From positions 1 through 9,636 of the forward strand of contig DJAN01000239.1 in the NCBI GenBank assembly GCA_002429615.1: a stretch of DNA of 9,636 bases. The letters are read 5' to 3'. Positions 4,692 through 9,636 of this stretch are shown piece by piece. The DNA is from Lysobacteraceae bacterium UBA6001 (GTDB lineage Bacteria; Pseudomonadota; Gammaproteobacteria; Xanthomonadales; Xanthomonadaceae). Numbering within the stretch: position 1 is the stretch's first letter; every line of letters starts with the position of its first letter. The position numbers and the translations under genes were made by a program. Under the pieces are notes generated by a model that searched no databases, was not told the origin of the DNA, and saw nothing but the letters and a program-made list of their open reading frames with translations.

Positions 4692-7304
4692 TCACTGGGG
4701 GTCGAGACAGGCAGACAGCGACGCGCGCAAGGCCTCGCGGGAGGCATCGGGCAAGGGCTGGTCGTGCTCGTCGGTAATCTGGAACTGGTCCTCGGCGCGT
4801 TCGCCGAAGGTGGCGATGCGTGCATCGTGCACGCGCAGGTGCTGGCTGCGCAGCACCTGGGCGACATCGGCGAGCAGGCCGGGGCGGTCGGGAGCGACCA
4901 GGCTCAGGCGGGTACGGCGGCCGCCGGCGCTCTCGTTGAAGTCGATGCGCGGGGCGAAGCGGAAATGCCGCAGCTGCCGCGGCATCACCCGTCGCGACGG
5001 CCGCAGCCGCTGCAGGTCGCCGGCCAGCGCCTCGCGCAGGGCGATGGCCAGGGTCTCCGGGTCGCCGTCGGCGTAGCTGTCGGCGGGCAGCACTTCGAAG
5101 GTATCGAAGATCGCCGCGTTCGGCGCGTCGAGCACGCGCGCGCGGTGGATGCCATAGCCCTTGCGGTCCAGCGTCATCACGATCGCGGCGAACAGCCCAT
5201 CGCGGTCGGGCGAATACACGAACACTTCCAGCGCGTCATTGTCCGGCGCGGCACGACGCGCCTTGACCAGGGTGTCGCCGATCGCCACCTCGGTCAGCGA
5301 GGCGGCCTGCCAGGCCAGCTGCTCCGGGCGGAAGCGCAGGAAGCTCTCGTCCGGCATGCCGGCGAACTGGCGGTCGATGGTGACATCGTCCAGGCCCTGC
5401 ACGTTGAGCAGCGTGCGCGCCGATTCGCGCGCCTCGCGCAGGCGCTCCTCGCGCGGCAGCGGATGCTCCAGGCCGTCGCGCAGCGCGCGCCGGGTGGCGA
5501 AATACAGGTCGGCGAGCAGGCGGTCCTTCCACGCATTCCACAGCTTGGGGCTGGTGCCGGCGATGTCCGCGCAGGTCAGCAGGTACAGATAGTCCAGGCG
5601 CTCGCGGCTGCCCACCAGCGAGGCGAAACGGTGGATCACCTCCGCGTCGGAGATGTCCTGCTTCTGCGCGGTGACCGACATGCGCAGGTGCTGCTCCACC
5701 AGCCACGCCACCAGATCGGTGTCGCTGTCGCTGAGCAGGTGCGCCTGGCAGAACACGCGCGCGTCCACCGCACCGAGTTCGGAATGATCGCCGCCACGGC
5801 CCTTGGCGATGTCATGGAAAAGGCCGGCCAGCAGCAGCAGTTCCGGCTTGCGCAGGCGCGGCCAGACTTCATGGGCGATGGAAAAACGCTCGTCGGCGCG
5901 GCCGGCGGCGAACAACGCGATGTTCCGCAGCACCATCAGCGTGTGCTGGTCGACGGTATAGACATGGAACAGGTCGAACTGCATGCGCCCGGAGACCTGG
6001 GCGAAGGCCGGAATCCACTGCCCCAGCACGCCCAGCCGCGCCATGCGGCCCAGCGTCTCGACCGCGCGCGGGCCGCGCAGCAGGCCCAGGAAGCGCTCGC
6101 GCGCGACCGGCGTGGCGTCCTCGTAGGACGGCAGGCGCGGCAGGTATTCGGCCAAGGCCCGCGCGGTCAACGAATGCAGGCCGCGCACTTCGCGGTGCGC
6201 CGCCCAGGTCGCGAACAGCGCGAACACCTGCAGCACGTCGCGGTGCGGCCAGCCGGCATCGTCGGCGGCCAGGTAGCCACGGCGCAGCGAGAAGCCCTCG
6301 CCCAGCGCCAGCGGCACCGCCTCGCCGTCGAATTGTTCCTCGAAACGCTGCAGCAGGCGGTCGCTCACCCGCCGCACCAGGCCGGCGCTGCGGTAGAAGC
6401 GCTGCATCATCTTCTCGACGCCCAGGCTTTCCGGGTCGTCGGCGTAGCCCAGGCGCTGCGCCAGGGTCTTCTGGTAATCGAAGCGCAGGCGCTCCTCCGG
6501 CCGCTGCGCGACCAGGTGCAGGCCATAACGCAGCCGCGCCAGCTCACGGCGTTCGCGCCGCAGCGCGACCGCCTCGTCCTGGCCGAGGTGGCCCAGGCCG
6601 ACCAGCGCTTCCAGGTCATGCACACCGAACGCGCGCAACGCCATCCAGCCCAGCGTGTGCAGGTCGCGCAGGCCACCGGGGCCATCCTTCAGGTCCGGCT
6701 CCAGGTTGTCGGCGGTGTCGCCGAAGCGCTGGTGCCGCGCCTGCAGCTCCTCGCGCTTGGCGATGAAGAATTCGCGCGGCGGCCACAGCCGCGTCGGCGC
6801 GATGGCGTCGGCGAGCGCGGCGCTGGCGGCCGCATCGGCGATCAGCGGACGCGATTCGATCAGCGCGGTCATCACGGTCTGGTCCGCGGCCGCGGTGGTG
6901 CACTGCGCCGCCGAACGCACCGCGTGGCTGACCGGCAGGCCGGCATCCCACAGCAGCGCGAACAGGCGTGCGATGGCCGACTCATGCGCCTGCTGCGCCT
7001 CCGGCTCGCCCAGCACCAGCACGTCGATGTCCGAGCGCGGGAACAGTTCGCCGCGTCCATAGCCACCCACCGCATGCAGCGACAGGCCAGCGTCGGCCGG
7101 CACGCAACGCCGCCAGGCATCGCGGATGAGATGGTCGACCGCCCGCGCGCGCAGCGCGACGAGGCGGTCGATGTCGTCGTCCTGGTCGAAGCGCCGGCTC
7201 AGCCGCGCGTCGCCCTGGACCAGCAGCTGCCGGGCCTGTGCCGCCCAGTCGCCATCGCCGGCCACGCCGGAATCCGCGACGGCGGCGGCCGGCAGCCCGC
7301 TCAC
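4692..7304 (-). CDS. glnD: PII uridylyltransferase / uridylyl-removing enzyme
   Basis: GlnD (870 aa; E. coli 890) is the cytosolic glutamine sensor that uridylylates PII (GlnB/GlnK) when glutamine is low and removes UMP when it is high. The N-terminal nucleotidyltransferase domain shows [16 protein letters not shown] at about residues 80-95, with the catalytic GxGRGE..SDxD signature. The central HD hydrolase domain has HTLMVLRN and [17 protein letters not shown], with His497-Asp498 as the HD pair. Two C-terminal ACT domains follow, starting near 691 ([15 protein letters not shown]) and near 797 ([15 protein letters not shown]), for effector binding. I chose GTG at 7304-7302, which overlaps the map TGA by four bases (GTGA) and gives the usual family length. 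An ATG 25 codons upstream lies inside map. The order map-glnD-dapD matches E. coli. A long antisense ORF covers the gene but is a GC artefact. Confidence 0.96.
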   Translation of the reverse strand: MSGLPAAAVADSGVAGDGDWAAQARQLLVQGDARLSRRFDQDDDIDRLVALRARAVDHLIRDAWRRCVPADAGLSLHAVGGYGRGELFPRSDIDVLVLGEPEAQQAHESAIARLFALLWDAGLPVSHAVRSAAQCTTAAADQTVMTALIESRPLIADAAASAALADAIAPTRLWPPREFFIAKREELQARHQRFGDTADNLEPDLKDGPGGLRDLHTLGWMALRAFGVHDLEALVGLGHLGQDEAVALRRERRELARLRYGLHLVAQRPEERLRFDYQKTLAQRLGYADDPESLGVEKMMQRFYRSAGLVRRVSDRLLQRFEEQFDGEAVPLALGEGFSLRRGYLAADDAGWPHRDVLQVFALFATWAAHREVRGLHSLTARALAEYLPRLPSYEDATPVARERFLGLLRGPRAVETLGRMARLGVLGQWIPAFAQVSGRMQFDLFHVYTVDQHTLMVLRNIALFAAGRADERFSIAHEVWPRLRKPELLLLAGLFHDIAKGRGGDHSELGAVDARVFCQAHLLSDSDTDLVAWLVEQHLRMSVTAQKQDISDAEVIHRFASLVGSRERLDYLYLLTCADIAGTSPKLWNAWKDRLLADLYFATRRALRDGLEHPLPREERLREARESARTLLNVQGLDDVTIDRQFAGMPDESFLRFRPEQLAWQAASLTEVAIGDTLVKARRAAPDNDALEVFVYSPDRDGLFAAIVMTLDRKGYGIHRARVLDAPNAAIFDTFEVLPADSYADGDPETLAIALREALAGDLQRLRPSRRVMPRQLRHFRFAPRIDFNESAGGRRTRLSLVAPDRPGLLADVAQVLRSQHLRVHDARIATFGERAEDQFQITDEHDQPLPDASREALRASLSACLDPQ

Positions 7305-8077
7305 GCCAGGCCGGGATCGTTGGGCGACAGGGTCAGCACATCCACGCCGTCCTCGGTGACGGCGATCATGTGCTCCCACTGCGCGGACAACTTGCGGTCC
7401 TTGGTCACCACGGTCCAGCCATCCGGCAGCACCTTGGTGTAGCGGGTGCCCTCGTTGATCATCGGCTCGATGGTGAAGGTCATGCCGGGCTTGAGCACCA
7501 GGCCATCACCGGGACGGCCGTAATGCAGCACCTGCGGCTCGTCGTGGTAGACCTTGCCGATGCCGTGGCCGCAGTACTCGCGCACCACGGTGAAACGCTC
7601 GCCTTCGGCGTACTGCTGGATGGCGTGGCCGACGTCGCCCAGGGTGGCGCCCGGCTTGACCGCGCGAATGCCGCGCCACATGGCTTCGCGGGTCGTTTCG
7701 ACCAGGCGCTTGGCCATCACCGACGGCGTGCCGACGTAGTACATGCGGCTGGTATCACCGTGCCAGCCGTCCTTGATCACGGTGACGTCGATGTTGACGA
7801 TGTCGCCGTCCTTCAGAACCTTGGCTTCGCTGGGAATGCCATGGCAGATCACGTTGTTGACGGACGTGCACACCGTCTTGGGAAAGCCGCGATAGCCGAC
7901 GTTGGCCGGAATCGCGCCCTGCACGTTGATGATGTGGTCGTGGCAGATCCGGTCCAGCTCGGCGGTGGTGACGCCCGGCTTGACGTGCGGGGTGATGATG
8001 TCGAGCACTTCGGCGGCGAGACGCCCGGCCACCCGCATCAGCTCGATTTCCTGCGGGGTTTTGAGGTTCACGGTCAT
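7301..8077 (-). CDS. map: Methionine aminopeptidase, type I
   Basis: Map (258 aa; E. coli 264) removes the initiator methionine from nascent proteins whose second residue is small. That includes AsnB of this same cluster, whose Cys2 must be freed. All five metal ligands of the pita-bread fold can be seen: D97 (NIDVTV), D108 (GDTSRM), H171 (GHGIGKVYH), E204 (TIEPM) and E235 (QWEHM). The catalytic H79 is in NVICHGIP. The start MTVNLKTPQEIELMR is the usual type I beginning. The frame is open further upstream, but that stretch lacks family similarity. The ribosome site is weak. The stop TGA overlaps the glnD GTG start. Map heads the minus-strand series and diverges from the fimbrial genes; in E. 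coli map diverges instead from rpsB. Confidence 0.97.
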   Translation of the reverse strand: MTVNLKTPQEIELMRVAGRLAAEVLDIITPHVKPGVTTAELDRICHDHIINVQGAIPANVGYRGFPKTVCTSVNNVICHGIPSEAKVLKDGDIVNIDVTVIKDGWHGDTSRMYYVGTPSVMAKRLVETTREAMWRGIRAVKPGATLGDVGHAIQQYAEGERFTVVREYCGHGIGKVYHDEPQVLHYGRPGDGLVLKPGMTFTIEPMINEGTRYTKVLPDGWTVVTKDRKLSAQWEHMIAVTEDGVDVLTLSPNDPGLA

Positions 8078-8122
8078 GGCCGTGATTATCGCCGATCCCG
8101 CCGCATTCTGAACGCAGCACGT

Positions 8123-8159
8123 TTTCGGCAAGTAATGCGCGCTTTCGGCAAGAATGCGC
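8123..8159. repeat. Tandem direct repeat, possible regulator site
   Basis: TTTCGGCAAGTAATGCGC (8123-8140) recurs as TTTCGGCAAGAATGCGC (8143-8159), with start points exactly 20 bp apart, close to two helical turns. Such phased direct repeats just upstream of a promoter often bind a regulator. The pair sits about 9 bp upstream of the candidate fimbrial -35 and equally upstream of map. The regulator is unknown. Confidence 0.45.
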
Positions 8160-8167
8160 CCTTTACT

Positions 8168-8196
8168 TTGACGTGGCTCACGATTTCCTTTGCATT
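8168..8196 (+). promoter_or_regulatory. Candidate promoter of the fimbrial operon
   Basis: -35 TTGACG (8168-8173, 5 of 6 consensus) and -10 TGCATT (8191-8196, 3 of 6) are separated by 17 bp in the least GC-rich part of the intergenic region. This would give a 5' UTR of roughly 120 nt ahead of the SCPU gene. The -35 is good and the -10 weak, consistent with an activated or regulated promoter. Confidence 0.4.
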
Positions 8197-8216
8197 CAAT
8201 CACTTAGATGAATGCA
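8191..8216. promoter_or_regulatory. Inverted repeat overlapping the candidate -10
   Basis: TGCATTCA (8191-8198) and TGAATGCA (8209-8216) form a perfect 8-bp inverted repeat with a 10-nt spacer. It is centred just downstream of the candidate -10, where a dimeric repressor would block initiation. The half-site core GAATGC/GCATTC also occurs at 8103-8108 and 8152-8157, four times in about 115 bp. Confidence 0.4.
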
Positions 8217-8315
8217 TCATCACGCGCACTGCACTCCACGCGACCTACAACCGGGCACGCAGCATCGCAATGTCCATCCAAGGCACGACGCTTCCTTGCG
8301 TGCCATCCCGGTCAC

Positions 8316-8320
8316 GGAGG
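8316..8320 (+). promoter_or_regulatory. Ribosome binding site of the SCPU subunit gene
   Basis: A strong GGAGG, 5 nt before the ATG at 8326. It fixes the start of the secreted subunit and rules out the in-frame upstream ATG at 8212, which would place 38 residues ahead of the signal peptide. Confidence 0.85.
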
Positions 8321-8325
8321 TTCCC

Positions 8326-8850
8326 ATGCGCATCCTAGCCACCGCAGTGCTCGCCACCAGCCTGGTGGCCTTGGCCCCAGCGGTCCTGGCCGCCGACACC
8401 ACCACCTTCAACGTGCGCATCGCCATCACCAAGGCATGCACGATCACCGCCGCGGCCGCCACCGACGTCGACTTCGGCACCGTCAGCTCCACCGCCACCG
8501 GCAACACCGATGCGGCCGGCAGCGTCACCGCGCAGTGCACCGCGCTGACCCCGTACTCCATCGCGCTCAACGCGGGCGTCAACGCCGGCACCGCCAACGA
8601 CGTCACCACCCGCCGCATGCGCAACACCGACACCACGGTGACCAGCAACAACCTGGTGCCCTACCAGCTCTACCAGGACTCGGCGCGCACCCAGGTATGG
8701 GGCAGCACCACCGGCAACAACGTGGTCAGCGGCAGCGGCAATGGCGCCAACCAGACCTTCCAGGTGTTTGGCCGGGTGGCCAATCCCAGCCTCGCCAACG
8801 CCGCGGCAGGCAGTTACCAGGACACCGTGACCGCAACGATCACCTATTGA
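8326..8850 (+). CDS. Spore coat protein U (SCPU) domain fimbrial subunit, Csu type
   Basis: A 174-residue secreted protein. Residues 1-22 are a signal peptide (Arg2, a hydrophobic core, Ala-Pro-Ala-Val-Leu-Ala then cleavage before Ala23). The mature part begins ADTTTFNVRIAITKACTIT, the usual SCPU/CsuA/B start, and has two cysteines, C38 and C71, which probably form the disulfide of the incomplete Ig-like fold. VDFGTV (48-53) and a beta-rich C-terminus ending GSYQDTVTATITY are typical of the family. It is likely the main or only pilin of an archaic (sigma) chaperone-usher pilus, polymerised by N-terminal donor-strand exchange. The composition is rich in Thr, Ala, Asn and Gly with almost no Lys. 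A chaperone gene follows after 9 nt. Archaic systems usually have further subunits and a tip adhesin; these may lie beyond the window. Confidence 0.88.
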   Translation: MRILATAVLATSLVALAPAVLAADTTTFNVRIAITKACTITAAAATDVDFGTVSSTATGNTDAAGSVTAQCTALTPYSIALNAGVNAGTANDVTTRRMRNTDTTVTSNNLVPYQLYQDSARTQVWGSTTGNNVVSGSGNGANQTFQVFGRVANPSLANAAAGSYQDTVTATITY

Positions 8851-8859
8851 GGCCGGCCC

Positions 8860-9597
8860 ATGACCGCACGTGGTAGCACGGCGGGATGGTTGGCCATTGT
8901 GTGCTGGGGGGTCGCGGGGGCGACCAGCGCGGCGAGCCTGCAACTGGCGCCGACATCCATCACCTTGCATGCCGGACAGCAGGCCGATGGTCTGTGGCTG
9001 ACCAACAGCGGCAGCGCGCCGATGCAGGTGCAGGCGCGCGTATATCGCTGGACCCAGCGCGATGGCCGCGATGAGCTGCAACCCACCGACGACCTGCTGG
9101 TCAGCCCGCCGATGCGCGGACTGGCGGCCGGCGAGAAGCAGCTGTTGCGGGTGGTGCGCGCGGTACCGCCGCCCGGCGGCAGCGAGATCGGGTATCGGGT
9201 CATCGTCGACGAGCTGCCGGGCTTTGACCCGGCCAAGACCGGCACCCAGTTCGTGCTGCGCTATTCGGTGCCCATCTTCCTCACCCCGCCCGGCGACACC
9301 GGCGATACGCCGGCGCCGCGCCTGGAGGCACGTCTTTCCGCCAACGAGCAGGGCGAGGCGGTGCTGGAGCTGAGCAACAGCGGCAACGGCCACGCGCAGA
9401 TCGCCGACCTGGCGCTGGCCGGGCGCGAGACACCCAGCCCACTGCAGGCGGGCCTGCTGGGCTACGTGCTGCCGGGGCAGACCATGCGCTGGCCGCTGGG
9501 CCGGACGTTGCGCGAACTGGAAGGCTCCACCCTGCTGGCGAGGATCAACGGTGAGCCGGCGCAACGCCCGCTGCCGCTGGCCGCAGCGCCACGCTAG
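8860..9597 (+). CDS. Periplasmic fimbrial chaperone, PapD-like (CsuC type)
   Basis: A 245-residue protein with an N-terminal signal (hydrophobic stretch about 10-22, probable cleavage after TSA near residue 24). The mature part starts SLQLAPTSITLHAGQQ, as in pilus chaperones. The PapD-like domain 1 shows LTNSGSAPMQVQARVYRW (47-64), GEKQLLRVVR (91-100, the edge region that holds subunits), YRVIVDELP (112-120) and LRYSVPIFLTP (133-143). Domain 2 continues to the end. It should cap SCPU subunits in the periplasm and deliver them to the usher. The ATG is 9 nt after the subunit stop, with GAGG overlapping that stop as ribosome site. Its 3' end overlaps the probable usher start by 47 nt. It belongs to COG3121-like chaperones; the archaic/Csu class is inferred from the SCPU neighbour. 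Confidence 0.88.
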   Translation: MTARGSTAGWLAIVCWGVAGATSAASLQLAPTSITLHAGQQADGLWLTNSGSAPMQVQARVYRWTQRDGRDELQPTDDLLVSPPMRGLAAGEKQLLRVVRAVPPPGGSEIGYRVIVDELPGFDPAKTGTQFVLRYSVPIFLTPPGDTGDTPAPRLEARLSANEQGEAVLELSNSGNGHAQIADLALAGRETPSPLQAGLLGYVLPGQTMRWPLGRTLRELEGSTLLARINGEPAQRPLPLAAAPR

Positions 9598-9636
9598 GGC
9601 GCTGTGGCCGATGCTGCTGGCGACCGGCATCGCGCG
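9551..9636 (+). CDS. Probable outer-membrane fimbrial usher, 5' fragment
   Basis: A reading frame opens with GTG at 9551 inside the chaperone gene and runs off the window. It encodes an Arg-rich start (VSRRNARCRWPQRHARA) followed by a hydrophobic run LWPMLLATGIA, which looks like the n- and h-regions of a signal peptide. GAGGA at 9540-9544 lies 6 nt upstream, supporting this start; an in-frame ATG at 9611 is the alternative. In Csu-type operons the gene after the chaperone is the usher (CsuD), which forms the secretion pore. The usher identity rests on position only, since just 28 codons are visible. Confidence 0.45.
   Translation, partial: MSRRNARCRWPQRHARALWPMLLATGIA

Larger units (their letters stand above)
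8078..8325. other. Divergent intergenic region between map and the fimbrial operon
   Basis: No gene is supported in these 248 bp. The stretch is less GC-rich than its surroundings in the middle (about 8160-8220). It holds a candidate plus-strand promoter, a pair of direct repeats, an inverted repeat and a possible 5'-UTR hairpin (ggcacg 8282-8287 with cgtgcc 8299-8304), and it must contain the map promoter too. I could not identify a convincing map promoter on the minus strand. Confidence 0.6.

Noticed and set aside
7305..7379. ATG-started GlnD with 25 extra residues
   Set aside because: The extension lies inside the map coding region, while GTG at 7304 gives the family's normal length and the GTGA overlap seen elsewhere in the series.
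4764..7442. An 892-codon plus-strand ORF opposite glnD
   Set aside because: It is very long but antisense to GlnD, whose three domain types are all visible. Its composition (Arg, Gln, His, Ala, Val) and absence of motifs mark it as a GC shadow.
8126..8140. Possible sigma-54 promoter (CGGCAAGTAATGCGC) in the first direct repeat
   Set aside because: GG and GC have the right 12-bp offset, but the flanking consensus bases TTGC are poor, and the second repeat breaks the spacing. The tandem repeat explains the sequence better.

Overview
The window is high-GC, compact gammaproteobacterial DNA. The protein sequences and gene order (map-glnD-dapD-arsC/yffB-dapE-asnB) point to the Xanthomonadaceae (Xanthomonas, Stenotrophomonas, Pseudoxanthomonas, Luteimonas or Lysobacter group). 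This placement comes from remembered family sequences, not from a search.

Layout. Positions 1-170 are non-coding and hold a REP-like GTAG hairpin and other small hairpins. From 8077 down to 171 the minus strand carries one tightly packed series: map (methionine aminopeptidase), glnD (PII uridylyltransferase), dapD, a small ArsC/YffB-family protein, dapE, a 315-bp regulatory gap, and asnB (glutamine-dependent asparagine synthetase). map/glnD and arsC/dapE overlap by the four bases GTGA, and glnD/dapD has the same overlap as an alternative start. On the plus strand, diverging from map across a 248-bp intergenic region, a chaperone-usher fimbrial operon of the archaic Csu/spore-coat-U type begins. 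It holds a secreted SCPU-domain subunit, a periplasmic PapD-like chaperone, and the first codons of what is probably the outer-membrane usher, cut by the window edge.

Main discovery candidate. The dapE-asnB gap looks like a complete ribosome-mediated transcription attenuator for asparagine synthesis. It has a 30-residue leader peptide with 8 Asn codons in three clusters, and then a strong intrinsic terminator with a U6 tract 81 nt before the asnB start codon. The last codons of the leader contain an exact 14-nt copy of the terminator's 3' arm. That copy can pair with the terminator's 5' arm to form a competing antiterminator. This is the trp/his/thr leader logic, here read through Asn-tRNA. 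I do not know of a described proteobacterial Asn leader-peptide attenuator; that novelty is recall only and needs a literature check.

How the genes fit. DapD and DapE make meso-diaminopimelate/lysine from aspartate, AsnB makes asparagine from aspartate and glutamine, and GlnD reads glutamine status. An Asn-sensing valve between dapE and asnB would let asnB respond to asparagine even if transcription reads through from the housekeeping genes upstream. The fimbrial operon is functionally separate and looks like an accessory insertion next to map.
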